DNA of 64,000 nucleotides. It comes from Methanimicrococcus blatticola. Its GTDB lineage: Archaea; Halobacteriota; Methanosarcinia; Methanosarcinales; Methanosarcinaceae. Position numbers and translations under genes: made by a program. The DNA is taken from NCBI RefSeq assembly GCF_004363215.1, contig NZ_SNYS01000009.1:1-64000 (forward strand), given 5' to 3'. The notes below the pieces were generated by a model. It had not been told where the DNA came from and ran no database searches. It saw only the letters and a list, made by a program, of their open reading frames with translations. Shown piece by piece: positions 41,461 to 50,765 of the stretch. Positions within the stretch are counted from its first letter, which is position 1. Every line of letters begins with the position of its first letter.

Positions 41461-43080
41461 TTAAACAACAAATTCGTCGTCTAAATTCTGAGATTTGACA
41501 CGAAGCCGTTCCAAACTCTTCTTTTCATTCAAAAGGGCCTGAAGATCGGCATCATATTCTTCATCCGGCTCGTCCGCCTCTTCTTCAGCTGCAGCATCTT
41601 CCCCGGTTGCAACAGTTTCATCATCCGCCGTAATATTTTCGTCGGCTGCTGCAATATTTTCTTCTTCAATCGCAATATTTTCATCTGCGACATCTTCAGC
41701 CGCTTCATTCGGAGATTCGGCGATGATTTCAATTTCCGTTTCGTCATAAACCTCAATTCCGGAAACGGTGTCTTCGGAAACGGTTTCAAACATTTGATCA
41801 ATGGTTTCGTCGAAAACCGCTTCAAATTCGTCTTCAATTTCTTTCAAATCGTTTTCAAAAACGGGGGCAGTTTCATCGGTCGGTTTCAAATCCGCCGAAT
41901 AAACAAACGCTTCAACTTCTTTTTCACGAATCTTTTCCAAAAGTTCGTGTTCTTCTGCCGCAAGACGCGCTTCACGCTCGGCAACCCACAAATCATGCGC
42001 TTCGGCATACTTCTGCTTTTTCAGGTTCGTTGCAACAGCCGCTTTTAATTGAGCGTCTTCAGCTGCAATACGCGCCTCGCGCTCGGCAACCCATTGGTCG
42101 TGCGCTTCGGCATATTTCTGCTTTTTCAGGTTGGCAGCAACAGCCGCTTTTAATTGAGCGTCTTCCGCTGCAATGCGCGCTTCGCGTTCGGCAATCCACT
42201 GATCATAGGCTTCTGCTTGTCTTTGCTTTTTCAGATTCGCTGCGACATCCATCTTTAATTGAGCATCTTCTTTGGCAATACGCGCCTCACGTTCAGCCAA
42301 CCATTCATCGTAGGCACCGGCATATTTCTGTTTTTTCAAATTGGCAGCGACAGCTTCTTTGAGCTCCATGTCTTCAGCCGCAATGCGCGCTTCGCGTTCG
42401 GTCAACCATTGATCGTGTGCCTCCGCGCGTTTTTGCTTTTTCAAATTCGCCGCGACATTAGCTTTTAATTGAGCGTCTTCAGCCGCAAGACGCGCATTTC
42501 TCTCGGAAAGCCATTGTTCATATGCATCTGCGCGAACATTGGGTTTGCCGCCGCCGGCATATTCTTCCGGGATAAAGGGTTCTCGGGAAGTGATTTTTTC
42601 ATCAATTTCCCATAAAACGATTTCATCAATTTCATCATCCACTTCCGGTTCTGTCGGTGTGATTTCTTCAAAGATTCTTTCCTGATAAGCGATTTTTATT
42701 TGCCGGTCCTGCGGCGCTTCCGGCCAAGGCGTCGTTTCTCTCGACGGCGGCTTAATGCGTGTGGCGGATTCGGCAACTGCTTTTTGGATGCGGTCGCGCC
42801 AATCCGTTTGAGCGGCATAATCGTCGACAACACCGGCTCCTGATTCGGAATACAAACCTTTCGGATGCGCATCGGCAAAAGGCGCATCGGGTTTTGTCCG
42901 AGTCGATTCAACGTATGCCTTTTTTGCAGGCGTCAATTCTTTTCGCTGAACCGAAATAAAAAAACGTTCCGATTCTTCGGGCTCATTTTGAGAATCGGTC
43001 GGAAGAGAGGAATAATCAATATATATAAAATCCCCGTCTGTCGGGGATTCAGAAGTGCGGCGAATCTTTGAATTTTTCAT
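41461..43080 (-). CDS. Protein with six 35-residue coiled-coil repeats
   Basis: A 539-residue soluble acidic protein. Residues about 185-400 contain six tandem 35-residue repeats of the type AEAHDQWVAEREARIAAED then QLKAAVAANLKKQ, continuous alpha helix by composition, with 105-bp periodicity in the DNA. The N-terminus holds proline-rich charged sequence; the C-terminus is Glu/Ala/Asp low complexity with EEENIAAADENI repeats. There is no signal or membrane segment. The ATG at 43080 has no clear ribosome site. A structural or scaffolding function is possible; no family recognised. Confidence 0.7.
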   Translation of the reverse strand: MKNSKIRRTSESPTDGDFIYIDYSSLPTDSQNEPEESERFFISVQRKELTPAKKAYVESTRTKPDAPFADAHPKGLYSESGAGVVDDYAAQTDWRDRIQKAVAESATRIKPPSRETTPWPEAPQDRQIKIAYQERIFEEITPTEPEVDDEIDEIVLWEIDEKITSREPFIPEEYAGGGKPNVRADAYEQWLSERNARLAAEDAQLKANVAANLKKQKRAEAHDQWLTEREARIAAEDMELKEAVAANLKKQKYAGAYDEWLAEREARIAKEDAQLKMDVAANLKKQRQAEAYDQWIAEREARIAAEDAQLKAAVAANLKKQKYAEAHDQWVAEREARIAAEDAQLKAAVATNLKKQKYAEAHDLWVAEREARLAAEEHELLEKIREKEVEAFVYSADLKPTDETAPVFENDLKEIEDEFEAVFDETIDQMFETVSEDTVSGIEVYDETEIEIIAESPNEAAEDVADENIAIEEENIAAADENITADDETVATGEDAAAEEEADEPDEEYDADLQALLNEKKSLERLRVKSQNLDDEFVV

Positions 43081-43222
43081 AGTGTATGATAAATTTTGTA
43101 AAAATATAAAAGTTGTCACCGGACTGGAAATTGCCCCGCCGAAGCAGATTTAAAAAATAAAAGGCAGGGGCGAAATTAAATAAAATCGCCAGATAAAAAA
43201 TAAAATTAAAAAAGAAAAAATA

Positions 43223-44080
43223 TTATTTTCTCAGCGCGTCAACGATAATCGGAGCGGTGCTGATGCGGCTTTGAACTTTTTCAATCGTATCGGTTGCCAT
43301 AATATCTTTAACGCCGGCATTGGAAAGTCTGAGAACCGCATTGCGCGTTAAAACCGGGTGGATGCAAGCAACATAAACATCACGGGCACCGTTTTTGTCC
43401 AAAATGCTGACCGCCTCAGCCATTGTGCCGCCGGTTGCAATCATGTCATCAACAATAATCACATCGCGACCCTCAATATCCATTTTCTTGTCTGCCATAA
43501 CCACCTGGTCGCCGGCAAGACGCGTTTTATCAAAAACATCCCAATCTAAATTCAAACCGGCCGCCATGTTTTTAACCATATCGCGAACGCCTTTGTCCGG
43601 CGCGATTAAAAGCGGGCGTTCCAATCCCAAACTTGCGGCGTATTCGGCAATTAATTTAGAAGCATCCAAATCTTCAGCCGGATGAGAGAAGTAGTTCAAA
43701 ATGCTTTTTTCGTGCAGATTGATGGTATAAATTTTATTCAGATTTGCGGCGGTCACGGTTCTTGCCATTGCGCGCGCGCTGATGGCTTCGCCGTCTTTGA
43801 ATTTTTTATCCTGGCGCGCGTATCCCATATACGGAATGACAACCGTAATCTTTTTGGCGGATTCGCAGGCATCCAAAAGCTGCAAAAGCGCAATCAGGTC
43901 GGAGTCGGTTGTTGTGCTTTGAATCAAAACAACTTCTTCATCCTGAACGCTTTCTTTGATCTGAACATATTGTTCGTTGTCGGGAAAGCGAATGAAATCT
44001 GCAATAGTCGGTACAATGTTCAATCCGGCCGCAACGCGGCAGGCGAGAGCTTGAGAAGACGGGCCGCCGATAATTTTCAA
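43223..44080 (-). CDS. prs: Ribose-phosphate pyrophosphokinase
   Basis: A 285-residue archaeal PRPP synthetase. Visible: MKIIGGPSSQALACRVA at the start, FPDNEQYVQI, VVIPYMGYARQDKKF, IYTINLHE, and the PRPP loop VIIVDDMIATGGT. The TTG at 44080 follows GAGGTAA by 5 nt, and yields the standard MKIIGG N-terminus; the longer upstream frame is low-complexity Ile/Ser and unlikely. PRPP feeds PurF at 60.2 kb and other pathways. Confidence 0.95.
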   Translation of the reverse strand: MKIIGGPSSQALACRVAAGLNIVPTIADFIRFPDNEQYVQIKESVQDEEVVLIQSTTTDSDLIALLQLLDACESAKKITVVIPYMGYARQDKKFKDGEAISARAMARTVTAANLNKIYTINLHEKSILNYFSHPAEDLDASKLIAEYAASLGLERPLLIAPDKGVRDMVKNMAAGLNLDWDVFDKTRLAGDQVVMADKKMDIEGRDVIIVDDMIATGGTMAEAVSILDKNGARDVYVACIHPVLTRNAVLRLSNAGVKDIMATDTIEKVQSRISTAPIIVDALRK

Positions 44081-44228
44081 TGGGATTACCTCATGACGAT
44101 TTGATACAATAATATTTGATACAATAATAATACTTGATATAATGATGATGTAATGAATTTGATCTGAAATAGAATTGTCAAACAATCATGTGAAGAAAGA
44201 CTTTTCATAAAAATGTTTTCGGCGGATT

Positions 44229-45881
44229 TTATTTGAATAATGATTTCTTTTTCCCGCTTTTATTTTTATTTTGTTTGCCGGTTTTTTTCATGACGGAATT
44301 ATCGGATGAAAAATTCGATGAAAAAACCGACGGGATTTGATGAATTACGTCTGTCGGGAGGAGAGAATCGCCGACAGAGGCGTATGCTAAGTCGCCTGCG
44401 CTGCCGCAGATGAAAGCGCCGCATCCGGCTGCCGCAACCGCGCTGTTCTTTGCAAGCAAACTGCCGACAACGCCTGCCAAAACGTCGCCCGTTCCGCCGA
44501 CCGACATCCCTGCGTTTCCGCTCGAACTGTACCGAACTTCGCCGCCGCCTGCAACCATATCTTCGCGTCCTTTCAAAAGAACAACCGCGCCGAGCTTTTC
44601 GCCGATTTCAAGAAGCGCGGCTTCCAATTCATCCGAATTCAATGCTTTGCGCTTTTCAGGCAACTCTTTTTCAAAATAAGCCGCCGTTCGAACCAATTCA
44701 TGATAATGCGGCGTGATAATAATTTCAGCGGAATTTTTATTTTGAACAATCGCTTCAAAAATTTCCGGAACAAGCGCGTCGGCATCAATAACCGCTTTTT
44801 TGAAATGCGGCACCAATTGAGCAGCCGCTTGTGCCGACTCCAAAACACGTCCGAATCCCGGGCCGAGCACAACAACATCATGCGATTGAATCAATTCAAT
44901 CAGCAACGGAACATCCGCTTCCGAAAAAACGTCGCTTGATAATTTCCGAACAATAAATTCCGGCGCAAAAGATGAAACGGCTTTGTAAATGCTTTTGGGC
45001 GTCGCAATTGTGACGATGTCAGATCCTGCCCGAAGCGCGCCCATGCCTGCCAGTGCCGGCGCGCCCGAATAAGGTCCGCCCGCAATCACCAAAACTTTAC
45101 CGCTGTCACCTTTTTTGCTGTCAACGGTGCGTTTGTATAACAATGAAACGTCGCCTGCGCCGATAAATTTTCCGGCGTTTTCGGGAATTCCGATAGTGCG
45201 AACAAAAATCTCGCCGGCATATTTTTCGGCAATTTTATTTTCCAAAAACGTTTTCATTTTATGGAATGTGATTGTCGCATCGGCTTTGATGATTAAGTCA
45301 TCGGAAGTGTCATCGGAAAGATCATTCATATCTTTCGAAAAACCTGCCGGCGGCATTCCTGACGGAATATCAATTGCCAAAACAGGAAGCTGACGCGCTT
45401 CTTTTTCAGAATTGATGAGCTGAACGGCTGCTTTTTCAAGTCCTTTGGGCTTTCCCGAGAAACCGGTTCCGAAGATGCCGTCAACGATCATTAAATTATT
45501 TTCTTTGAAAAGACCGTAAGCGTCCGAAAGCTCGGATTCACTTTGAATTTCATAAACGGTGACATGATTTGTCTGTTTCATCAATTTGAAATTGATTTGA
45601 GATTCGGGTGTTTTGATTTGGGTTTCGCGCCCGAGCAAAAACAAAATGACAGATTTTTGCGCATTTGCCAAATGCCGTGCCGCAACAAAAGCGTCGCCGC
45701 CGTTGTTCCCGAGACCTGCAAAAAATAAAACGGAAGAATCGGAATAACGTTTATGATTTGAAATAACATCAGCGACAGCAGCTCCTGCATTTTCCATTAA
45801 TTGGAGCGGATGCATGCCGAGACCGACGGCATTTTTATCAATTGCTTTCATCTCATCGGCTGTGATTATTTCTTGTCTCAT
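44229..45881 (-). CDS. nnr: Bifunctional NAD(P)H-hydrate epimerase/dehydratase
   Basis: A 550-residue repair enzyme for hydrated NAD(P)H. The N-terminal NnrE/YjeF_N part (1 to about 220) shows MKAIDKNAVG, MENAGAAVADVI and FAGLGNNGGDAFVAARHL; the C-terminal ribokinase-like NnrD/carbohydrate-kinase part shows GDSGKVLVIAGG, GPGFGR, LVRTAAYF, VVLLKGRED and GGTGDVLAGVVGSLLA. The fused architecture is usual. It is followed on the same strand by prs after about 148 bp. Confidence 0.92.
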   Translation of the reverse strand: MRQEIITADEMKAIDKNAVGLGMHPLQLMENAGAAVADVISNHKRYSDSSVLFFAGLGNNGGDAFVAARHLANAQKSVILFLLGRETQIKTPESQINFKLMKQTNHVTVYEIQSESELSDAYGLFKENNLMIVDGIFGTGFSGKPKGLEKAAVQLINSEKEARQLPVLAIDIPSGMPPAGFSKDMNDLSDDTSDDLIIKADATITFHKMKTFLENKIAEKYAGEIFVRTIGIPENAGKFIGAGDVSLLYKRTVDSKKGDSGKVLVIAGGPYSGAPALAGMGALRAGSDIVTIATPKSIYKAVSSFAPEFIVRKLSSDVFSEADVPLLIELIQSHDVVVLGPGFGRVLESAQAAAQLVPHFKKAVIDADALVPEIFEAIVQNKNSAEIIITPHYHELVRTAAYFEKELPEKRKALNSDELEAALLEIGEKLGAVVLLKGREDMVAGGGEVRYSSSGNAGMSVGGTGDVLAGVVGSLLAKNSAVAAAGCGAFICGSAGDLAYASVGDSLLPTDVIHQIPSVFSSNFSSDNSVMKKTGKQNKNKSGKKKSLFK

Positions 45882-46043
45882 CAGAATTCCGGCTGTTATT
45901 TTTTTGATTTAATTTCGTTTTATTTTCCGTTTTAATTTCTCGATTAAATTATTCCTTAAGTTTTGTTTTAAGATTTGTAATTATTTTATATTTCCGTTGA
46001 AGTGATTTTAAAATTTCTTAAATCCGCATGCCGTCGGTTTTAA

Positions 46044-46112
46044 TTGTCATGACAAATTATCTGATTCAAATCCGAAAACGGCAAATTTAAAAAAAGAATG
46101 GATTTAAATATA
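46044..46112 (+). promoter_or_regulatory. Promoter region of the TrkA-N/DHH gene
   Basis: TTTAAATATA (46103-46112) is a TATA box. A perfect 12-bp palindrome TTGTCATGACAA (46044-46055) lies 47 bp upstream, with a half-site ATGACAAATT just after the TATA. The leader to the ATG at 46320 would be about 180 nt with no ORF I trust; the rest of 45882-46319 is AT-rich. Confidence 0.45.
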
Positions 46113-46319
46113 TGATGACAAATTCTTGATATTACATTCTCGGCAAACATCAGAACGTAAATGCCGATTGAAAATAAACAATATGCAATGAAAATTAAAA
46201 AGATGCAAAATTTTGTTCACATCTGTTGTTTTTCTCTTAAAACAAATGCAGCATCTCAAAAAATATTTCAGATTCAAATTATAAACAAATTTATCTTTAT
46301 CAATTCAGGTGAATCTTTT

Positions 46320-47792
46320 ATGAGTCCCTCACAAAAAAATGTCGAAAGCGTTAAAAAACCGCGTCCCGAATTTTTAATATTGGGCGGCGGTATTATCGGC
46401 TTTGCGGTTGCAAAAGAATTGCGCAAAACCGAAAAAGAAATCACGATTATCGACGTTGATAAAACCCGTGTTGAAACCCTTCGCCAAGAAGGATTTAATG
46501 CACTTCTCGGAGACATCACGAATCCCGAACTTTATAATACGATTGATATGCGCAACCTGATTTGTGTTGCTGCGCTCAGCTCAAACGACGACGCAAACAC
46601 CAAAGCGGTGTCAAACTTTAAAGCCGTCGTCCCCGACAGTGTAAAAATTATTTCCCGCGCATCCGATATTTTGAAAAAGGAAGAAATGATGGGTGCAGGA
46701 TCAAGTTATGTTTTTGTCCCGCCGCTGATTGTTTCAAAAACAATTACGGAATATTTGGACCTGATTGAAACAAAACACATCGGCAACCGTTTGGCGCAAT
46801 GGCTGGATGAACACCGCGGCATTACGCTCGGCATTGTTCTCCACGACAATCCCGACCCTGACGCCATTTCCAGCGCGTACGCGTTAACGGAAATCACAAA
46901 GAAATTCGACATCAAAGCCGATATATTGTATGACGGAAAAGTCGGTCACCATGAAAACAAAGCTTTCATTAACTTGCTGGCGATTCCGATGATTAAAATA
47001 TCGGGCCCCGAAGTGTTCGATCAATATGATTCTTTGGCACTGGTGGATAATTCCATTCCGTCGGTGAACAACTCCGTTCCGGCAGACCAGCCGATCGGCA
47101 TCATTATTGACCATCATTCATACGGCGACATTGAACCAAGTGCCGATTTCATGGATATCCGAACAAATGTCGGCGCGTCCGCAACGATTTTAACGAAATA
47201 TCTTCAGCAAATGGATATTCCTGTTTCAAAAGAGTTGGCAACCGCCCTTCTTTTCGGCATCCGAACCGATATAAATGATTTCAGAAGAAACACGACTTCC
47301 GCCGATTTCGCGGCAGCGTCTTTCCTCCATCCGCTTTCCGATCACGATTTGTTGACACAAGTCGAAACGCCGTCCATGTCTGTTGAAACGCTTGACATTC
47401 TCAGTGAGGCCATCCGAAACAGAGAAACGTACGGCGCGGTTTTGCTTTCAAATGTCGGAACAATTCGAAACAGAGACACGCTTCCGCAAGCAGCCGATTA
47501 TCTGTTGGCGATGGAAGGCGTCTCAACCGTTGTCGTCTTCGGCATCATGGATGACAGCATTTACGTCTCCGCCAGAAACGAAGACATCCGCGTTCATTTG
47601 GGCGACGTGATGCGTGAAGCGTTCGGCGAGAACGCAGGCGGACATCCGACCGCAGCCGGCGCAAGAATTCCGCTCGGCGTTTTCAGCTCCGCCAAAGACA
47701 AACAAATTCTTCAAAAACTTGTTGAAGAATCCGTTGTCAAGCGTTTCTTAAACGCAATCGGCGTTGATGAAGACAGTGAAAACGATTTGTAA
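46320..47792 (+). CDS. TrkA-N (RCK) domain plus DHH/DHHA1 phosphoesterase
   Basis: A 490-residue two-domain protein found in Methanosarcinales. The N-terminal Rossmann/RCK fold (about 15-130) begins EFLILGGGIIGFAVAKEL and ITIIDVDKTRVETL. The DHH phosphoesterase (about 165-330) shows VLHDNPDPDAISSA, ALVDNS, IIIDHHSYGD; DHHA1 (about 380-475) ends GGHPTAAGARIPLG. It may hydrolyse c-di-AMP/oligonucleotides or similar phosphodiesters, gated by a nucleotide in the RCK domain. AGGTGAA 6 nt upstream selects ATG 46320. Confidence 0.88.
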   Translation: MSPSQKNVESVKKPRPEFLILGGGIIGFAVAKELRKTEKEITIIDVDKTRVETLRQEGFNALLGDITNPELYNTIDMRNLICVAALSSNDDANTKAVSNFKAVVPDSVKIISRASDILKKEEMMGAGSSYVFVPPLIVSKTITEYLDLIETKHIGNRLAQWLDEHRGITLGIVLHDNPDPDAISSAYALTEITKKFDIKADILYDGKVGHHENKAFINLLAIPMIKISGPEVFDQYDSLALVDNSIPSVNNSVPADQPIGIIIDHHSYGDIEPSADFMDIRTNVGASATILTKYLQQMDIPVSKELATALLFGIRTDINDFRRNTTSADFAAASFLHPLSDHDLLTQVETPSMSVETLDILSEAIRNRETYGAVLLSNVGTIRNRDTLPQAADYLLAMEGVSTVVVFGIMDDSIYVSARNEDIRVHLGDVMREAFGENAGGHPTAAGARIPLGVFSSAKDKQILQKLVEESVVKRFLNAIGVDEDSENDL

Positions 47793-47833
47793 ACAATTTG
47801 TAAACAATTTGTAAACAATTTGTAAACAAGACT

Positions 47834-47862
47834 AAACAGAATCTGAATCTTTGATTCTGTTT
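47834..47862 (+). terminator. Terminator after the TrkA-N/DHH gene
   Basis: AAACAGAATC (47834-47843) and GATTCTGTTT (47853-47862) are a 10-bp stem followed by CTTTTTTC. Upstream, 47787-47826 has three repeats of ACAATTTGTAA. Confidence 0.65.
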
Positions 47863-47935
47863 CTTTTTTCATTTAATTGATTCATATTTTGATTCAATTT
47901 GATTCAAATTTAACTCATTATTCAGAGGAGCATCA

Positions 47936-48967
47936 ATGATTCAATCGAAGCCGGAAGAGTTTAAAGATCCGATTTTACGTGATTTTTTTGTAACGAAAAA
48001 CGGGCTGATTTTTTCCGTCCCCGACTATTTTCATCCGCCGGAAGGCATTCGCTCCGTTTTAAGATATATTCCGGATGTTAACGGACCGCGCGTTTCTCAA
48101 ATAAACGGGAAACGATACAGAAAAGCTGAATTCAATGAATCTTTTGATTATTTGAAAGAAAAGCATCCGGATTGGGTTTTCGATGTTGCGATTGTCCCGC
48201 GATCTGAAATTATTGAAATTTTAAAACCGAATGCTGTCGTTAAAGATATTTTATCCGGAAAACGAAAGAATTCTGCCGCTTTTGAACTTATCCACCGATT
48301 CATGGAAGCCGGCATTTCTGCCGATGCGATGGGAATTACGGGATCAATTCTGGCAGGACTTGAAAATGATGAATCCGATATTGATTTTTTGGTTTACGGG
48401 ACAGATTGGATAATCGCAAAAGACGTGTTGACGGAGCTGAAAAAAGAAGATGCCGACAAAACGGATTTTAGATATCAAATATCAGACCTTGATAACGAGA
48501 TGTGGCACACCGTTTACAAGAAAAGAAAATCGCCGCTGTCGTTTAACGATTTCTTCAATCATGAAATCCGCAAAGGAAACCGCGGAATGTTTGTCGGTGC
48601 CGGAGCCGACGGCAAAAATGTTTATTTTGATTTACTTTTCGCCCGCTCAAAAGACCAGCTTCAATCGACAACCCCGATTCAACGAGGAACGGATACGGAA
48701 AAAATCATAATTGAAGCCGTTGTGACAAACGCGGATTTCGCCTTTGACAGTCCCGCGATTTATTTAATCAATCACGATGAAATTGATGAAATTTACAGCT
48801 ACACCCACACGTATGCCGGACAAGCTCTTGCCGGCGAAAAAATCCGTGCGCGCGGAATTGTTGAAGTCATCGGCAACAAAAAAAGACTTGTTATCGGCAC
48901 ATCGCGTGAAGCAGAAGACGAATGGATGATTTCATTATCATTATTGGAAGCGCAGGATATTGAATAA
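47936..48967 (+). CDS. Archaeal predicted nucleotidyltransferase
   Basis: A 343-residue protein with a polymerase-beta-type nucleotidyltransferase core: MGITGSILAGL, then ESDIDFLVYG (the GS and DxD motif) at about 130-150. The N-terminal 100 residues include VPDYFHPPEGIRSVLRYIP, a block seen in archaeal conserved proteins of this type. A C-terminal domain of about 80 residues predicts beta strands. GAGGAG precedes the ATG. The acceptor substrate is unknown. Confidence 0.75.
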   Translation: MIQSKPEEFKDPILRDFFVTKNGLIFSVPDYFHPPEGIRSVLRYIPDVNGPRVSQINGKRYRKAEFNESFDYLKEKHPDWVFDVAIVPRSEIIEILKPNAVVKDILSGKRKNSAAFELIHRFMEAGISADAMGITGSILAGLENDESDIDFLVYGTDWIIAKDVLTELKKEDADKTDFRYQISDLDNEMWHTVYKKRKSPLSFNDFFNHEIRKGNRGMFVGAGADGKNVYFDLLFARSKDQLQSTTPIQRGTDTEKIIIEAVVTNADFAFDSPAIYLINHDEIDEIYSYTHTYAGQALAGEKIRARGIVEVIGNKKRLVIGTSREAEDEWMISLSLLEAQDIE

Positions 48968-49007
48968 ATAACAGAAGAATAACAAACGAATTTTTCATAT
49001 GAATGAA

Positions 49008-49357
49008 ATCCGAAATAACCGCCCGCTCATTTTCGATTCTGAATGAAGCGAAGCTGAGTGAGGAATTGAAAAATTGCGGATTCGTACTCCGCCGATACAG
49101 TAAAATTGAAAAACAATATCCAATGAATTATTGTTGTTGACATTGTATTCTGTTTCTATATGTTTGTCTTTGCTGCATCGGTTTAAGTGTTGCTGCGTTG
49201 CATCTGCTCTTTTTTATCACACCCGTTCGCTTGCGCGAACGGAACCGCTGCTACCTACCGTTTGTTTTTGCTGCTGCTACCTTGCCGGGTGAGTTTGCCG
49301 CTGCTACCTGCCGTTTGCATTTGCCGTCGCTGCCGGCAACCGCGCCGTTAGCACAGC
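49008..49357 (+). repeat. Dispersed intergenic element, copy E
   Basis: Located between the convergent nucleotidyltransferase and SUI1 genes. It has the CCGAAATAACCGCCCGCT start, a degenerate terminal palindrome, TCCGCCGATACAGTAAAA, GCATCTGCTCTTTTTTATCA, the hairpin CGTTCGC-TTGC-GCGAACG (49224-49241), and GCTGCTACCTTGCCG/GCCGTTTGC repeats to the CGCGCC end. The rest of 48968-49493 is AT-rich. Confidence 0.85.
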
Positions 49358-49469
49358 CGTATGCTCATTATAATATATTTCAAAACCCCAAATCGTTTTT
49401 TGAAAAAAATAAAGACAGGTGATAAGCTTTCAGCTCACCAAAATTAACTCAAAGAAAAGTAAAAAAACG

Positions 49470-49485
49470 GGAATCCGAAGATTCC
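49470..49485 (-). terminator. Terminator hairpin of the SUI1 gene
   Basis: GGAATC-CGAA-GATTCC, with A7 on its left (49461-49467), which is T7 after the stem in the minus-strand transcript. Confidence 0.6.
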
Positions 49486-49493
49486 TGTCGGGA

Positions 49494-49802
49494 TTAAATT
49501 TTAATTTGATCCGCACTGAAACCGCGTTGAATCAACACATCTTTCATGCGTCCGAGGTGGTTGCCCTGCAATTCAATGGAACCGTCACGAATTGTTCCGC
49601 CGCAAGCGAATTTTGATTTTAAATAGGTCACCAGATCATGAACATCAATTTCAGCAGGATCCAGCCCTTCGACAATCGTTACTTCTTTTCCATATCTTCT
49701 TCTGTTTACTTTGACGGTAATTCTCTGCTGCTCCTTTGCGACTTCTTCGCAAATACACAACTCTTCGGGTAAACCGCATACAGAACACATTCCGGTACTC
49801 AT
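49494..49802 (-). CDS. SUI1/aIF1 family translation initiation factor
   Basis: A 102-residue eIF1/SUI1-fold protein: a four-cysteine N-terminal ribbon (C6, C9, C16, C18), then [46 protein letters not shown] and LIQRGF. aIF1 scans/monitors start-codon choice on the 30S subunit. GGAGGAT precedes ATG 49802 by 11 nt. Confidence 0.92.
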   Translation of the reverse strand: MSTGMCSVCGLPEELCICEEVAKEQQRITVKVNRRRYGKEVTIVEGLDPAEIDVHDLVTYLKSKFACGGTIRDGSIELQGNHLGRMKDVLIQRGFSADQIKI

Positions 49803-49924
49803 TTTAAAATAAATCCTCCATGATTTCAAATGAATTTAACGTGAAAATATCACGAAATACTTCAAACAGCTGACTGTTTGTGTTAATGTTTAAGCTTTTT
49901 AAAAGCAATAACTGATACAATGTA

Positions 49925-49954
49925 CGGAAAGTTATAACGGTCAGATAACTTCCG
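49925..49954. promoter_or_regulatory. Inverted repeat in the leader between SUI1 and wHTH genes
   Basis: CGGAAAGTTAT and ATAACTTCCG form imperfect 10-bp arms (one bulged A) around ACGGTCAG. It lies in the divergent spacer 49803-50218, otherwise AT-rich and empty. It could serve either gene. Confidence 0.35.
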
Positions 49955-50218
49955 ACAATCAATATTTGCCAACTTTGTATTAATAGTTATGGCTTTAAGC
50001 GTTTTTGAAGAAAATATGAAGAGGTGAGTGTATAAAAGCAAAAATATAATACGGTTAAAGCCGATTATCCATTAATTGTATCATAATTGTATCATTAATC
50101 TTAAATCAAAATTTATCAATCGACCCTACGCATAATCAAAATTAATCATAATCATAAATCGCACTCAACTTTATGAAAATAAAGAGTTGAATGAACTAAA
50201 ACGAAAGGAGTCATCATC

Positions 50219-50461
50219 ATGGAAGAACTTGCAGGATTTGTCAACGGCAGCGTCAACCGCCGAAAAGTCTTAGAAATTTTGGAATCAAAAGGAGCAACAG
50301 ACCCGCAAAGAGTTGCAAAAATCGCTCGCCTGATTCCGTCTGCAACCGACAAAATCATCAAAGAGCTTGAAGAAAACGGTCTTGTTCAAAAAACAGGAGA
50401 CGGCAAAATCGAATTAACCGCTGACGGCAAAGTCATCGTTGATTACACACGCGCTCTTTAA
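50219..50461 (+). CDS. Archaeal winged-helix regulator, 80 aa
   Basis: An 80-residue winged-helix protein, all in one domain: VNRRKVLEILESKGATDPQRVAKIAR, SATDKIIKELEENGLVQKT, and the wing DGKIELTADGKVIVDY. Single-domain wHTH proteins of this type are widespread in Methanosarcinales. AAAGGAG lies before the ATG. It has its own long AT-rich leader, so it is probably monocistronic. Confidence 0.8.
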   Translation: MEELAGFVNGSVNRRKVLEILESKGATDPQRVAKIARLIPSATDKIIKELEENGLVQKTGDGKIELTADGKVIVDYTRAL

Positions 50462-50600
50462 AAATCAAAACTTTAAAAATCAAAAAATTGTTTAAAATTT
50501 AAAAACAAAACAATTTTATCTTTTATTTTTATTTCTTTTTTGATTTCGAATGATTGGATTTGACAATCGGATTCGTACCAAATAATTCAAATTTATCAAA

Positions 50601-50755
50601 TTATTCAAATTATCAAAGAATTCAAATTTACTAAATTATTCAAATTATCAAAAGAATTCAAAATATTATCAATTAATCCCGACATCATTTTAATTTTATC
50701 ATTTTAATTTTATCATTTTCAATTTTAGCATTTCAATTTTATCAAAACGAATCAG
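50601..50755. repeat. AT-rich short tandem repeats
   Basis: TTATTCAAATTATCAAA recurs at 50601 and 50636 (35-bp step), followed by about four TTTTAATTTTATCA-like units up to 50750. They fill the 304-bp spacer before nreA; no gene is seen. Confidence 0.65.
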
Positions 50756-50765
50756 GTGAAAAGAT

